Assembly (NCBI RefSeq): GCF_007990245.1
Contig: NZ_BJWG01000003.1
Location: forward strand, 186,001 to 250,000
Direction: 5' to 3'
DNA: 64,000 nt
DNA from: Cellulomonas composti
GTDB taxonomy: Bacteria; Actinomycetota; Actinomycetes; Actinomycetales; Cellulomonadaceae
Part shown: positions 31,765-42,960 of the stretch, piece after piece
Position numbering within the stretch: position 1 is the stretch's first letter
Layout of the letters: each line of letters opens with the position of its first letter
The notes under the pieces: generated by a model
Databases searched by the model: none
What the model saw: only the letters and a program-made list of their open reading frames with translations
What the model was told of the DNA's origin: nothing
Program-made: the position numbers and the translations under genes

Positions 31765-32505
31765 TCAGATCTCGCCGAACCCCGCGTCGATCGCCTCGGT
31801 GAGCGCGTCGAGCGCGGCCTGCGCCTGTGGCCCGTCGGCGGCGATCGTCAACGTCGCACCTTGGGTCGCACCCAGCTTCATCAGCTCGAGCACGCTCGCC
31901 GCGTTCACGCCGTTCACCGTGACCTTCGCGTCGTAGTCCGCGAGCATGCGTGCGACGACCGCCGCGGGCCGCGCGTGCAGCCCCATCGGGTTGAGCAGCG
32001 TCCTGGTCACGCGCAGCGCTCCGTCGTCGGCCTCCTGCGACGACGCCGCGTCGGACGCGAACAGCGCACCGGCGTGCACCGCGGCCGCCGCCACGGCCGC
32101 CGCGTCGGCGCCGCCGTGCGCCGTCACCGCGGCCGCGACCGCTCCCTCCACGAACGGCGCGTCGGCCAGCCGGACACGCTCGGCGACCTCCGGGTCGACC
32201 AGCTCGAGCACGGCCTCGGTCGTGAGCACCGCCGAGCCGAGGTCCGTGAGGACCACCGCCTGCCGGTCGTCGGCCACGGCCGACTCCAGCGCCGCCTGCA
32301 CACGCTCGAAGTCCGTGCCGAGACCGTGGTCGGTCCCGCCGGCGGCGACGATGAGCACACCGGGCGCCATCTGTCCCGCGAGCTCGGCCGTGCCGCGCGC
32401 CAGGTCGCTCGAGTGCGAGACGAGCACGAGGGCGACGCCGGCCGGATCGTCGGGTCGGCTGGCCCCGCCGGCCTCGCCGGCCCCGTCGGCCTCGTCGGGC
32501 GTCAC
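31765..32505 (-). CDS. dhaM: Dihydroxyacetone kinase phosphoryl donor DhaM (EIIA-HPr fusion)
   Basis: 246 residues. After about 24 extra residues comes an EIIA-Man-like domain with the phosphorylated His in LVLVSHSSDLARG and GGTDHGLGTD; residues 160-246 are an HPr domain with NPMGLHARPAAV. Passes phosphate from the PTS to ADP bound on DhaL. E. coli DhaM carries a further partial EI domain, which is absent here, so phosphate must come from the general EI. GTG overlaps the dhaL stop (GTGA). Confidence 0.93.
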   Translation of the reverse strand: MTPDEADGAGEAGGASRPDDPAGVALVLVSHSSDLARGTAELAGQMAPGVLIVAAGGTDHGLGTDFERVQAALESAVADDRQAVVLTDLGSAVLTTEAVLELVDPEVAERVRLADAPFVEGAVAAAVTAHGGADAAAVAAAAVHAGALFASDAASSQEADDGALRVTRTLLNPMGLHARPAAVVARMLADYDAKVTVNGVNAASVLELMKLGATQGATLTIAADGPQAQAALDALTEAIDAGFGEI

Positions 32506-33212
32506 CCCGCAGCCCCGCGAACCGCCCCCGAACCGTCCACCGTCTCGTCCACCGTCTCATGCTTCGTGTCGCGCGCCGTGTCGCGCGCGGCCTCACTCGC
32601 GGCGGCCAGGAGCAGCGCGGTCGACCGCGAGCCCGGGTCGAGGTGCCCCGCCGACCGCTCGCCGAGGTAGCTCGCGCGGCCCTTCGTCGCGACGAGCGGG
32701 ATCGTCGACTCGGCGCCCTCGGCAGCCGCCTGCGCGGCCACCTCGAGCACACCTACCGGATCGACCCCTTGTGCCGCCGCATGGGCAGCGGCCTCGGCCG
32801 CCGGGGTCCACGCGTCGACCATCGTCTTCTCCCCCGTCGTCGCCTTGCCGCGCGCGACGATGCCCTCGAGAGCGGCCTCGATGAGCGCGACGACGCCGGC
32901 GCTGTCGATCGCCGGCGCGTCGGTCACCTTCGCGGCCCGCAGGAACGCCGTGCCGTACAGAGGTCCGGCCGCGCCGCCGACCGTGGACATGAGCGTCGTC
33001 GCGACGAGCTTGAGCACGTCACCGACGGTTCCCGGCGGCGTCACGAGCGCGTCGAGCTTGGCGATCACGGCCGTGAAGCCGCGGTTCATGTTCTCGCCGT
33101 GGTCACCGTCGCCGATCTGCCGGTCGAGCTCGATCAGCTCCTCCCGGTGCGCCGCGACCACCGCCGCACATCGTCGGACCCAGTCGACCGCCCATGTCAC
33201 GTCCAGCGTCAT
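32502..33212 (-). CDS. dhaL: Dihydroxyacetone kinase subunit DhaL
   Basis: 236 residues. The ADP-binding alpha-barrel shows the Mg ligands in LDRQIGDGDHGENMNRG, then LMSTVGGAAGPLYGTAFLRA and GKATTGEKTMVDAW. A 30-residue hydrophilic tail follows. ATG 33212 with GAGGGG upstream. The middle gene of dhaK-dhaL-dhaM. Confidence 0.95.
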   Translation of the reverse strand: MTLDVTWAVDWVRRCAAVVAAHREELIELDRQIGDGDHGENMNRGFTAVIAKLDALVTPPGTVGDVLKLVATTLMSTVGGAAGPLYGTAFLRAAKVTDAPAIDSAGVVALIEAALEGIVARGKATTGEKTMVDAWTPAAEAAAHAAAQGVDPVGVLEVAAQAAAEGAESTIPLVATKGRASYLGERSAGHLDPGSRSTALLLAAASEAARDTARDTKHETVDETVDGSGAVRGAAG

Positions 33213-33268
33213 GCGACCCCTCGCTCTCGTCGTACGTCGTCAGTCCGTCGCCGGGCACCGCTGCGGTG

Positions 33269-34318
<1,050 letters not shown>

Positions 34319-34425
34319 GACCGACCTCCTCACCCTCGCGTCGGGCACCAGCAGCGGGCAAGTGGAGGACGTGCACCAGTGCTGCACGTTTGTGCACACG
34401 ACGGGGGTGCCGGGCGTCTGGTGAG

Positions 34426-34469
34426 TTGACCGATTGGTCGGAAAGGCGTAGATTCGAACACGTGTTCGA
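34426..34469 (+). promoter_or_regulatory. Sigma-A promoter and perfect SOS (LexA) box of the HNH gene
   Basis: TTGACC (34426-34431), 17-bp spacer, TAGATT (34449-34454): close to the vegetative consensus. A 16-bp perfect palindrome TCGAACACGTGTTCGA (34454-34469) matches the actinobacterial LexA box TCGAAC-N4-GTTCGA. It covers the end of the -10, the expected start of transcription (about 34461) and the GTG at 34462, so LexA would block initiation directly and the mRNA would be leaderless. Confidence 0.85.
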
Positions 34470-36720
34470 TACTAGCGTTTCCAGAGCCGCGGCAGCGGAC
34501 CGGCCGGTCCGCGCGCTCGATGCCGCCTACGGGCGGCCGTCGTCGGGCAGCGACATCTGGGTCGACGAGTCGGACGTGCTCGACCCTGTCATCGGTTCCG
34601 TCGGGCGCGCGGTCCTCCCCTTCACGTGCGACGACGACGAGTGGGACGCGCGCGTCGCGCTCTGGGCGTACGACGATGCCGAGCTCTCGGCGGCAGACGC
34701 GACGAGCATCGGTGCAACCGTCACCGGCATCGGGAGCACACGAGCGGCAGCCGGCATCGACGCTACGAACAACGGTCGTGCGGGCGGGGCCGGCACGACC
34801 GGCACGGGTGCGACCAACGACACCGCGGCCGGGACAGAGGTGACCCGGCCGGAGGCGACCGGGCCGGAGGCGACCGGGCCGGAGGCGACCGGACCAGCGG
34901 CAACCGGACCAGCGGCAACCGGACCAGCGGCGACCGGACCAGAGGCGACCGGACCAGAGGCGACCGGCTCGGACGCGGTCGGCTCGGACGCGGTCGGCGC
35001 GCGGCGGGGGCCGCGGCTGTCGCCGTTCGGGTCCGCCGAGATCCGGCACCATGGGCCCGACCTGCTGCCGCCGGGGCTCCTCGCCGAAGGCGCCGAGCTC
35101 TGGCCTGGCGCCGACCTGGTGGGTTCCACACCGTCCGGATCGGTGCTCGCGGGCCTGCTCGAGTGCGTGGACCTGGCGTCGATGACCGATCGTGGCGTGC
35201 TCGAGGTGACCGCCGCCTGGGAGCGGCTGGCCGCCTGGGCGTACCTGGGTTCGGCCGCAGCGGCGGCGCACCTCGCGTCGCGCTCGTCGATGAACCCGCC
35301 CGACGAGCGCCCACGCAACGCGCGCTTCAGCAGCACCGCCGGTGACGAGGTGGCCCTCCGGCTCGGCTGGTCGCGCCGCGCGGGTGCGAACCTCGTGCGC
35401 GAGGGTCGCGCGCTGGACCGTGCGCTCAGCCCGGTCGCAGATGCCGTGCGCGCCGGTGACCTCGATCGGAGCAAGGTGCGCGTGTTCGTCGAGCATCTCG
35501 ACGACCAGCCCGAGGACCTTGTCGACGCAGTCCTCGACCGCGTGCTCCCCGGCGCCGCGACGCGGACGCCGACCGAGCTCGGGCGTGACCTCGAACGCGC
35601 AATCCTCGAGGTCGACCCCGAGTCCGCCGCCGCCCGGCACGACCGAGCCGTGACGCGACGGCGCGTGGATGCGCCCCGTCGACTTCAGAACGGGATGTCG
35701 GGCATGTGGGCCGTGCTGCCCGCACACGCGGCGCGCCTGGTCGACGGCACCCTCGACGCCACCGCCCGCGCGGCCCGCGCCGACGGTGACCCGCGCACGC
35801 TCGCCCAGCTCCGCGCCGACGTGCTCGTGGGCATCATCGCCGGCACGAGCGACCTCGCCCCCACCGACATCGCGGCGTCGCTCGAGCACGGACCCGACGG
35901 TGCGCCCGCCGCGCCGCACGGCGGCTGGCCCGGCGCGCACGCAGTCGAGCCGGACACCGACCGCACCGCGAGCCACCACGCCGCCGAGCCCCGCCCGGCC
36001 GCTCACCGCACCGACGACCACCGCGCCACCGACCCCCGCCCCGACGAGCCCCACACCGACGACCACCGCGCTGCCGACGCTCACCCCGCCGAGCCCCGCA
36101 CCGACGAGCCCCGCACCGACGACCACCGCGTCGCCGACGCTCGCGGGAGGGTGCGCGTGAGGCGTCCTCGCATCCAGGTGAACGTGACCGTGTCGCTGAC
36201 GACGCTGCTCGGTCTGGACGAGCGGTGCGGTGACGTCGACGGCCAGCCCATGAGCGCCGCTCAGGTCCGGGCACTCGCACTCGAGGGACCTTGGCGGCGG
36301 ATCGTGACGGATCCGCTGACCGACACGGTGCTCGACGTCGGCACCACGCGCTACCGACCCCCGGCCCACATCGGCGAGCACGTGCGCGTGCGTGACCGGG
36401 TCTGCGTGTGGCCGGGGTGCGTCACGCCTGCCGAGCGGGCGGACCTGGACCACACGGTCGAGGCACAGCACGGCGGTCGGACGTCGGCCTCGAACCTAGG
36501 ACCGCTGTGCCGTCACCACCATCGACTGAAGTCGAGTGGTCGCTACGTGCTGAGCCAGCCGTCGCCGGGAGTGTTCGAGCTGCGCACGCCGACCGGGCAG
36601 ATCCTTCGGACGCAGCCGGGACTCGGCGGCCGGGTCGAACGCATCGACCGCGCGTACGCGCGCCGGGATGTCGAGTACGCGGCCTACGCGCCACCCGACG
36701 ACGGTCCCCCGCCGTTCTGA
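34462..36720 (+). CDS. DUF222/HNH endonuclease (13E12-repeat family), SOS-controlled
   Basis: 752 residues from GTG 34462. After a variable N-terminal part with a 5-residue repeat (PEATG, about 129-178) comes the DUF222 helical region (about 195-490: [40 protein letters not shown]), a second low-complexity section rich in D, H, R, P and T (about 500-558), and a C-terminal HNH nuclease (about 640-700) with [33 protein letters not shown]. Family members are common in actinobacteria, often in several copies, and are DNA-damage-induced in mycobacteria. Target unknown. An in-frame ATG/GTG upstream of the promoter (34390) is unlikely. Confidence 0.9.
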   Translation: MFDTSVSRAAAADRPVRALDAAYGRPSSGSDIWVDESDVLDPVIGSVGRAVLPFTCDDDEWDARVALWAYDDAELSAADATSIGATVTGIGSTRAAAGIDATNNGRAGGAGTTGTGATNDTAAGTEVTRPEATGPEATGPEATGPAATGPAATGPAATGPEATGPEATGSDAVGSDAVGARRGPRLSPFGSAEIRHHGPDLLPPGLLAEGAELWPGADLVGSTPSGSVLAGLLECVDLASMTDRGVLEVTAAWERLAAWAYLGSAAAAAHLASRSSMNPPDERPRNARFSSTAGDEVALRLGWSRRAGANLVREGRALDRALSPVADAVRAGDLDRSKVRVFVEHLDDQPEDLVDAVLDRVLPGAATRTPTELGRDLERAILEVDPESAAARHDRAVTRRRVDAPRRLQNGMSGMWAVLPAHAARLVDGTLDATARAARADGDPRTLAQLRADVLVGIIAGTSDLAPTDIAASLEHGPDGAPAAPHGGWPGAHAVEPDTDRTASHHAAEPRPAAHRTDDHRATDPRPDEPHTDDHRAADAHPAEPRTDEPRTDDHRVADARGRVRVRRPRIQVNVTVSLTTLLGLDERCGDVDGQPMSAAQVRALALEGPWRRIVTDPLTDTVLDVGTTRYRPPAHIGEHVRVRDRVCVWPGCVTPAERADLDHTVEAQHGGRTSASNLGPLCRHHHRLKSSGRYVLSQPSPGVFELRTPTGQILRTQPGLGGRVERIDRAYARRDVEYAAYAPPDDGPPPF
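34846..34995 (+). repeat. 15-bp tandem repeat inside the HNH gene
   Basis: Ten in-frame 15-bp units such as GGACCAGAGGCGACC encode [10 protein letters not shown], changing to SDAVG in the last two. Copies form blocks of identical sequence, a sign of recent slippage. Confidence 0.92.
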
Positions 36721-36742
36721 TCCCCGCCCGTTCTGACCCACC

Positions 36743-36774
36743 GTTCCAGCCCCTCGGCAAGCGATGGCTGGAAC
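36743..36774 (+). terminator. Hairpin downstream of the HNH gene
   Basis: GTTCCAGCC (36743-36751) and GGCTGGAAC (36766-36774), 14-nt loop, 22 nt after the HNH stop. Confidence 0.65.
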
Positions 36775-36783
36775 TGCGGGTGT

Positions 36784-36885
36784 GTTCCGCAGGCGTTCGG
36801 TCCGCGGCGTTCGGCCCGCGGCGTTCGGCCCGCGGTGTTCGGGCCGCGGTGTTCGGGCCGCGGTGTTCGATCCGCAGGCGTTCGG
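36784..36885. repeat. 14-bp tandem repeat between HNH gene and folC
   Basis: GTTCGGCCCGCGGC-type units start at 36795, 36809, 36823, 36837, 36851 and 36865, with degenerate copies at both ends. Each unit contains the palindrome CCGCGG. It runs up to the folC stop codon between two convergent genes. Confidence 0.9.
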
Positions 36886-38253
36886 TCAGGGTCTGCCGAG
36901 GAGCGTGCGGGCCTCGGCGACCAGGAGGATCGAGCCGGTGACCAGGACGCCGGCGCCGCGTTCGACCTCGGACTCGCCGCGCTCCACGGCGAGGGCGAGG
37001 GCGTCGTCGAGTCGCTCGGCGATGTGGACGCGGTCCTCGCCGAAGACGTCGATCGCGACCTCGGCGAGCTCGTCGGCGGGCAGGGCGCGGGCGTTGCCGC
37101 ACTGGGTCACGACGATCTCGTCGAGGTGCGGCTCGAGCACGGACAGGATGCCCTCGGTGTCCTTGTCGGCCATCACGCCGACGACGCCGACGAGCCGGGC
37201 GAACCCGAAGGTCTCGTCGAGCGACGCGACCAGCGCCTCGGCGCCGGCGGTGTTGTGGGCGCCGTCGACGATGACTGTCGGGCTGGAGCGCACGACCTCG
37301 AGCCGGCCGGGCGAGTCGACGTCGGCGAACGCGGCGCCGACGATGTCACCCTCGAGCGCGCCGCCGCCGGTCATGAGCGCCTCGGTCGCCGCCAGCGCGA
37401 GCAGCGCGTTGTGCGCCTGGAACTCACCGTGCAGGGGCAGGAAGATGTCGGCATACACGCCGCCGATCCCCCGCAGCGTGAGCATCTGCCCACCCACGGC
37501 GACCTGCCGCTCCACGACGGCGATCTCGACGTACTCACGCACCACGCGCGCGCCGCGCTCGGCGGAGATGGCGAGCACGACGCCCTCGACATCCTCGTCC
37601 TGGTGCGCGAGCACGAGAGTCGCGCCCTCCTTGACGATGCCGGCCTTCACCTCGGCGATCTCGAGCAGGGTCTCGCCGAGCCACATCTGGTGGTCCATCC
37701 CGACAGGAGTGATCACCGCGACCTCGCCGTCGGCGACGTTGGTCGCATCCCACGCACCGCCCATGCCGACCTCGACGATCGCGACGTCGACCGGGGCGTC
37801 GGCGAACGCCGCGAACGCCATCACGACGAACACCTCGAAGAACGACAGGCCCGGGCGACCCTGCGCGGCGTGCGCCTCGTCCACCATCCGGACGTACGGC
37901 TCGACGTCGCGCCAGACCTCGACGAAGCGCTCGTCGGAGATCGGTTCGCCGTCGATCGCAATGCGTTCGTTGACCCGCGTCAGGTGCGGGCTCGTGAACC
38001 GCCCCGTGCGCAGCCCGTGCTCGCGCACGAGCCGCTCGATCATCCGGCTCGTCGACGTCTTGCCGTTGGTGCCGGTCACGTGCACGACCCGGTACGCCCG
38101 CTGCGGGTCGCCCAGCAGCTCGCACACGTCCCGCACCCGGTCGACCGACGGATTCGGCTCGTGCTCAGGGTTGCGGCGCAGGATCTCGCGGTAGACGTGG
38201 TCGGCCTCGGCCGCGGCCTGCGCGGCACGCTCGTGGTCGCTGCGAGATGTCAT
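36886..38253 (-). CDS. folC: Folylpolyglutamate synthase/dihydrofolate synthase
   Basis: 455 residues from ATG 38253. Mur-ligase fold: ATP loop VHVTGTNGKTSTSRMIE, then FTSPHLTRVNERI, the carbamoyl-Lys region (VIVEVGMGGAWDATNV) and C-terminal VIVDGAHNTAGAEAL. Adds glutamate to folates. Usually next to ileS on one side and DUF4233-ndk on the other; both neighbours are displaced here. Confidence 0.95.
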   Translation of the reverse strand: MTSRSDHERAAQAAAEADHVYREILRRNPEHEPNPSVDRVRDVCELLGDPQRAYRVVHVTGTNGKTSTSRMIERLVREHGLRTGRFTSPHLTRVNERIAIDGEPISDERFVEVWRDVEPYVRMVDEAHAAQGRPGLSFFEVFVVMAFAAFADAPVDVAIVEVGMGGAWDATNVADGEVAVITPVGMDHQMWLGETLLEIAEVKAGIVKEGATLVLAHQDEDVEGVVLAISAERGARVVREYVEIAVVERQVAVGGQMLTLRGIGGVYADIFLPLHGEFQAHNALLALAATEALMTGGGALEGDIVGAAFADVDSPGRLEVVRSSPTVIVDGAHNTAGAEALVASLDETFGFARLVGVVGVMADKDTEGILSVLEPHLDEIVVTQCGNARALPADELAEVAIDVFGEDRVHIAERLDDALALAVERGESEVERGAGVLVTGSILLVAEARTLLGRP

Positions 38254-38328
38254 GGAGCCATTGTGCCGGGCGGGGGTCGCCCCATCGGCCGCTGTCCGGA
38301 ACCGCATGGTTGCGGGTACCGTCCCGGG

Positions 38329-39384
38329 ATGCACCGTCGCACCTCACCGCTCCTCGTCGTCGCGCTCGCCGCGATGCTCGCCCTCGTCGCGATCCCCTCG
38401 GTGGCGGACGACACCGCGGCCTCGTCGGGAGGAACGACCCCGGCCGCGGTGGCCACGAAGGTCGTGGGCAACGGCACGCCGGCCTCGTGCACGCCGGCGG
38501 CACTGGCGCGCGCCGTGCGCACCGGCGGGAACATCACGTTCCGGTGCGGCTCGAAGCCGATCGTCATCACGCTCCGGACGACGCTCTACACGTGCAACAC
38601 GTCGAACTGCAAGCACGTCTGGCAGGGCGGCACCCCGGTCACGGCGATGACGCTCGACGGCGGGGGCAAGGTGACGATCTCGGGCGGCGACGCGCGCGGG
38701 ATCTTCTACGCGAACACGTGCGAGGAGTCGTTCGGCTGGATCGACGCGCACTGCGACACCCAGCGCACCCCGCACATCACGTTCAAGAACATCACGTTGG
38801 CCAACGGCAACGCCACGAAGACCCCGCCCGGCTTCGACGAGGTCGGCGGAGGCGGCGGGGGCGGCGCGATCGCGATGCGCGGGGGCCGCCTGACGGTCCG
38901 CGACTCGAAGCTGATCAACAACCGGTGCATGTGGGAGCACTCCGACGCGGGCGGCGGCGCGATCCGCGTCGTCGGCCAGGTCGAGACCACACGCATCTTC
39001 GACTCGACGCTGATCAACAACCGGTGCGCGAACGGCGGCGCGGTCTCCTCGCTGGGGGCGCCGCTGCAGATCCGCGACTCGGTGCTCGAGAAGAACCGGG
39101 CCACGGGTCACGGGGCGTCGTCGGGTGCGGGCGGCAACGGCGGGGCGGTGTACTTCGACGGCAGCGACCAGGACGTGTACGTCGAACGGACGCGGATCAA
39201 GGACAACAGCGCGCACGAGGGTGGCCCGGGCGTGTTCTACGTGAGCAACGACCGCTCGGGCGACCTGCGCATCACCAACTCCACGGTGGTGCACAACACA
39301 GGCGCCGCGTTCTGGACCGGCAGCACCACGAACCTCTTCTGGATCGCCCGCTCGTTCGTCAGGACCGGCTCGACGATCGAGTGA
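38329..39384 (+). CDS. Secreted right-handed beta-helix protein
   Basis: 351 residues from ATG 38329. Signal peptide about 1-26 (RRTSPLLVVALAAMLALVAIPSVA), then repeated beta-helix rungs with stacked Asn/Ser/Thr: ITFKNITLANGN, LTVRDSKLINNRC, TRIFDSTLINNRC, LQIRDSVLEKNRA, VYVERTRIKDNSA, LRITNSTVVHN. Several cysteines (TPASCTP, FRCGSK, CNTSNCK) suggest disulfides. The fold is that of pectate-lyase-like and adhesin-like proteins; no catalytic residues are recognised, so enzyme or cell-surface role stays open. A TACCGT hexamer six bases before the ATG could be a -10 of a leaderless mRNA. Confidence 0.85.
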   Translation: MHRRTSPLLVVALAAMLALVAIPSVADDTAASSGGTTPAAVATKVVGNGTPASCTPAALARAVRTGGNITFRCGSKPIVITLRTTLYTCNTSNCKHVWQGGTPVTAMTLDGGGKVTISGGDARGIFYANTCEESFGWIDAHCDTQRTPHITFKNITLANGNATKTPPGFDEVGGGGGGGAIAMRGGRLTVRDSKLINNRCMWEHSDAGGGAIRVVGQVETTRIFDSTLINNRCANGGAVSSLGAPLQIRDSVLEKNRATGHGASSGAGGNGGAVYFDGSDQDVYVERTRIKDNSAHEGGPGVFYVSNDRSGDLRITNSTVVHNTGAAFWTGSTTNLFWIARSFVRTGSTIE

Positions 39385-39402
39385 CGCCCACCGGGCGGCA
39401 CG

Positions 39403-42400
39403 TCACCCCTCGATGCGACGCACCTCGACCGCGAGCGCCGCACCGACGGTGACCTCCACCTCCAGCGCGAGCGTCTCGGTCGCGACGAACGCGCGGTGCG
39501 TCTCGACGGCGTCGAGCTCGTCGGCCGGCACGGTCAGCGCGAGCGCGATCCGGTCGGTGACGTCGAGACCCGCGGCCTTGCGCGCGTCCTGCACGGCCCG
39601 CACGACGTCACGCGCGTAGCCCTCCGCCCGCAGCTCGTCGTCGAGCCCGATGTCGAGCACGACGAAACCGCGGTTCGGCAGCACGGCGGCAGCGACCTCG
39701 TCGCCCTCCTCGTCGCGCACGGCCGCGACCAACGCGTACTCGTGCTCGAGCAGCAGCACGTCGCCGTCCGCGACGTGCACCACGACACCCTCGTCGGTCT
39801 CGTCCCACTCCCCGGCCTTGGCGGCGCGGATGACGGACTGCACCGCGCGACCAAGGCGCGGACCGGCCGCACGCGCGTTCACGTCGAGCCGCGTCCACAC
39901 GCCGAACTCGGTCGCCGCCGCGTCGTCGATCGAGTGCAGCACCACGCTGCGCACGTTGACCTCGCTCGCGACGAGGCCGACGAACGGCGCCGCGAGCCGC
40001 GGGAACGGGATCGCCACCCGCAGCTCGCGCAGCGGCTGCCGAACCCGCAGGCCGTTGGCCTTGCGCAGCGCGTGCGTCGCGGACACGATCTCGCGCACGC
40101 GGTCCATCGCGACGACGAGCTCGGCGTCGGTGAACTCGACCCCGGTGAGCTCGACCGACTCGTCGACGCCGGCCGCTCCCGAACCGGGCGCGGTCACGAC
40201 CTCCTCGACGGTCGGCCAGTCGACGAGGTGCACGGACCGGCCCCCGGTCAGGCCCCGCCAGATCTCCTCGGTCACGAGGGGGGCGAGCGGCGCCATCACG
40301 CGGGTCAGCGTCTCGAGCGCGGTGAACAGGGTGTCGAACGCGGCCTGGTCCTCGTCCCAGAACCGCTGCCGCTGCGTGCGCACGTACCAGTTGGTCAGCA
40401 CGTCGAGGTGCTGCCGGACCGCCTCGCACGCGCCGGCGACGTCGAAGTCGTCCATGAGCCCGGTCACGCGCGCGACGAGCTCACGCGTGCGCGCCAGCAG
40501 GTCACGGTCGGCGGTGCTGACGGCCGCAGCCCCGGCGGCGTCTACCGCACGCGCGACGAGACCTGCCCCGCCGTTGGCCGCGCCGGCGTACAGCGTGAAG
40601 AAGTAGTAGGTGCTCCACAGCGGCAGCAGCACCTGGCGCACGCCGTCGCGGATGCCCTCCTCGGTCACGACGAGGTTGCCGCCGCGCAGGATCGAGCTCG
40701 ACATGAGCGACCAGCGCACGGCGTCCGAGCCGTACACGTCCCACATCTCGACGGGGTCGGGGAAGTTGCGCAGCGACTTGGACGCCTTGCGGCCGTCGTC
40801 GCCCAGCACGATGCCGTGGCACATGACGTTGCGGAACGCCGGCCGGTCGAAGATCGCGGTGGCCAGCACGTGCAGCGTGTAGAACCAGCCGCGGGTCTGG
40901 CCGATGTACTCGACGATGAAGTCGCCCGGGTAGTGGTGCTCGAACCAGTCCGCGTTCTCGAACGGGTAGTGCACCTGCGCGAACGGCATCGACCCGGAGT
41001 CGAACCACACGTCGAGCACGTCGGAGATCCGGCGCATCGTCGAGCGGCCCGTCGGGTCGTCGGGGTTCGGCCGGGTCAGCTCGTCGATGAAGGGCCGGTG
41101 CAGGTCCGGCTCGCCCGCGTCGTTCGTCGGGACACGCCCGAAGTCGCGCTCGAGCTCGGCGAGCGAGCCGTACGCGTCGACGCGCGGGTAGGTCGGGTCG
41201 TCGGACACCCACACCGGGATCGGCGTGCCCCAGTACCGGTTGCGGCTGATCGACCAGTCGCGCGCACCCGCGAGCCACTTGCCGAACTGACCGTCCTTGA
41301 TGTGCTCGGGCACCCAGGTGATCTCCTGGTTGTGCTCGACCATGCGGTCCCGGAACTCGGTGACCCGCACGAACCACGACGAGACCGCCTTGTAGATCAG
41401 CGGGTTCCGGCACCGCCAGCAGTGCGGGTAGGAGTGCTCGTAGGTCTCGTGCCGCACGACGAGCGAGCGCAGCGGCTCGGGCGTCCGCGCGAGCGGACCG
41501 GTGCCCGCCTTGAGGTCGGCGATCACCTGCTTGTTCGCGTCGAACACCTGCACGTCCGCGTAGTCGCTCACGAGCGCGGTGAACCGCCCCCGCTCGTCGA
41601 CCGGCACGACCGGCGCGATCCCCGCCGCGTCGCAGGCCGCCATGTCGTCCTCGCCGAACGCGGGCGCGAGGTGCACGATGCCCGAACCGTCGGTCGTCGT
41701 GACGAAGTCGGCCGCGAGCACCTGGTGCGCGTTCTCCTGACCGAGGAAGTAGTCGAACGGCGGCGTGTAGCCGCGCCCGACGAGGTCCGCGCCGAGCAGC
41801 TCCTCGACGACGGCGGCCTCCCCCAGCTCTCGCTGGTAGGCGCCGACGCGTGCGGCGGCCAGCACCACACGCTCGTCGGGGTGCGCCTGGGCGAACGGCG
41901 AGTCCGGTGCGGGCTCGACGACGACGTACTCGATCTGCGGTCCCACCGCGATCGCCAGGTTGGAGGGCAGCGTCCACGGCGTCGTCGTCCAGATCAGCGC
42001 GAGCTCACCTGTCTCCAGGCGCAGGCCGACCGTGAGCGCGGGGTCCTGCCGCGACGCGTACACGTCGTCGTCCATCCGCAGCTCGTGGTTGGACAACGGG
42101 GTCTCGTCGACCCAGCAGTACGGCAGGACGCGGTAGCCCTCGTACGCGAGGCCCTTGTCGTAGAGCTGCTTGAAGCCCCAGATCACGGACTCCATGAACG
42201 TGACGTCGAGCGTCTTGTAGTCGTGGTCGAAGTCCACCCAGCGCGCCTGCCGCGTGACGTAGTCGCGCCACTCCTCGGTGTACTTCAGCACCGACTCGCG
42301 GCACGCCTCGTTGAACTTGTCGATCCCCAGCTCGTCGATCTGCGACTTCTCGGTGATGCCCAGCAGACGCTGCGCCTCGAGCTCGGCCGGCAGCCCGTGG

Positions 42401-42702
42401 GTGTCCCAGCCGAACCGGCGCTCGACGCGGCGGCCCTTCATCGTCTGGTAGCGCGGCACGACGTCCTTGACGTACCCCGTCAGCAGGTGGCCGTAGTGCG
42501 GCAGGCCGTTGGCGAACGGCGGGCCGTCGTAGAAGACGAACTCGTTCGAGCCGTTCTCGCCGGCCGGCCGCTGGTCGATCGACGCCTGGAACGTGCCGTC
42601 GGCGGCCCAGTGCGCGAGCACCTCGTGCTCGAGGTTCGGCAGGTCGGGTGAGGCGGGCACGGGCGTGCCGGGACGGTGCAGCGGGTAGCGACGGTCGGTC
42701 AC
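39403..42702 (-). CDS. ileS: Isoleucyl-tRNA synthetase
   Basis: Class I synthetase of 1099 residues from GTG 42702 ([17 protein letters not shown]); AGGAGA is eight bases upstream. HIGH-type motif as [11 protein letters not shown], the KMSKS counterpart as [11 protein letters not shown], and the editing domain in between ([16 protein letters not shown]). The sequence is of the long eukaryote-like type 2 class with a C-terminal extension, the class linked with mupirocin tolerance. Expression is controlled by the T-box just upstream. Confidence 0.97.
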   Translation of the reverse strand: MTDRRYPLHRPGTPVPASPDLPNLEHEVLAHWAADGTFQASIDQRPAGENGSNEFVFYDGPPFANGLPHYGHLLTGYVKDVVPRYQTMKGRRVERRFGWDTHGLPAELEAQRLLGITEKSQIDELGIDKFNEACRESVLKYTEEWRDYVTRQARWVDFDHDYKTLDVTFMESVIWGFKQLYDKGLAYEGYRVLPYCWVDETPLSNHELRMDDDVYASRQDPALTVGLRLETGELALIWTTTPWTLPSNLAIAVGPQIEYVVVEPAPDSPFAQAHPDERVVLAAARVGAYQRELGEAAVVEELLGADLVGRGYTPPFDYFLGQENAHQVLAADFVTTTDGSGIVHLAPAFGEDDMAACDAAGIAPVVPVDERGRFTALVSDYADVQVFDANKQVIADLKAGTGPLARTPEPLRSLVVRHETYEHSYPHCWRCRNPLIYKAVSSWFVRVTEFRDRMVEHNQEITWVPEHIKDGQFGKWLAGARDWSISRNRYWGTPIPVWVSDDPTYPRVDAYGSLAELERDFGRVPTNDAGEPDLHRPFIDELTRPNPDDPTGRSTMRRISDVLDVWFDSGSMPFAQVHYPFENADWFEHHYPGDFIVEYIGQTRGWFYTLHVLATAIFDRPAFRNVMCHGIVLGDDGRKASKSLRNFPDPVEMWDVYGSDAVRWSLMSSSILRGGNLVVTEEGIRDGVRQVLLPLWSTYYFFTLYAGAANGGAGLVARAVDAAGAAAVSTADRDLLARTRELVARVTGLMDDFDVAGACEAVRQHLDVLTNWYVRTQRQRFWDEDQAAFDTLFTALETLTRVMAPLAPLVTEEIWRGLTGGRSVHLVDWPTVEEVVTAPGSGAAGVDESVELTGVEFTDAELVVAMDRVREIVSATHALRKANGLRVRQPLRELRVAIPFPRLAAPFVGLVASEVNVRSVVLHSIDDAAATEFGVWTRLDVNARAAGPRLGRAVQSVIRAAKAGEWDETDEGVVVHVADGDVLLLEHEYALVAAVRDEEGDEVAAAVLPNRGFVVLDIGLDDELRAEGYARDVVRAVQDARKAAGLDVTDRIALALTVPADELDAVETHRAFVATETLALEVEVTVGAALAVEVRRIEG

Positions 42703-42953
42703 CGGCGGCGTCTCCTGTGGTCGGCCCGACGCGGGTGAGCGCGGGCGTCGCGGGCTACGAGGACGATCACCCGGACCGGACCGGGCCACCGCGGTACCAC
42801 CTCGCTTGCCGGCGACCCACGGGTGCGGGCACGTCGACCACTCGAACGGCTGTGACGGGCCTACCCGTCCGGTTCTACTGGGGACGAGGTTCCGCCCTGT
42901 TCTTCCGGAGGCTCCCCGGTGATGGCCGGATCGGTGCCTGTGCGCCCAGGGTA
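42703..42953 (-). ncRNA. Isoleucine T-box riboswitch (translational type)
   Basis: A -10 TACCCT (42948-42953, minus) precedes a 240-nt leader to ileS. Stem I contains the isoleucine specifier ATC (42921-42923) in GGCCATCACCGG, followed by CCGGAAGAAC and CAGTAGAACCGGACGGGT. The T-box GGTGGTACCGCGGT is at 42788-42801; its TGGT would pair with the NCCA end of uncharged tRNA-Ile. GTCCTC downstream (about 42758-42763) can pair with the AGGAGA Shine-Dalgarno site (42711-42716), and no terminator with U-run is present, so control is by freeing the ribosome site, as known for actinobacterial ileS. Confidence 0.92.
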
Positions 42954-42960
42954 GCCGACG

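Noticed and set aside
34371..34397. GTGCAC repeats before dhaK as an assigned regulator site
   Set aside because: No known regulator with this site can be named and no regulator gene is adjacent; kept only as a note.
34846..36885. Tandem repeats as a CRISPR array
   Set aside because: Units are 14-16 bp, contiguous and without unique spacers; one set is protein-coding.
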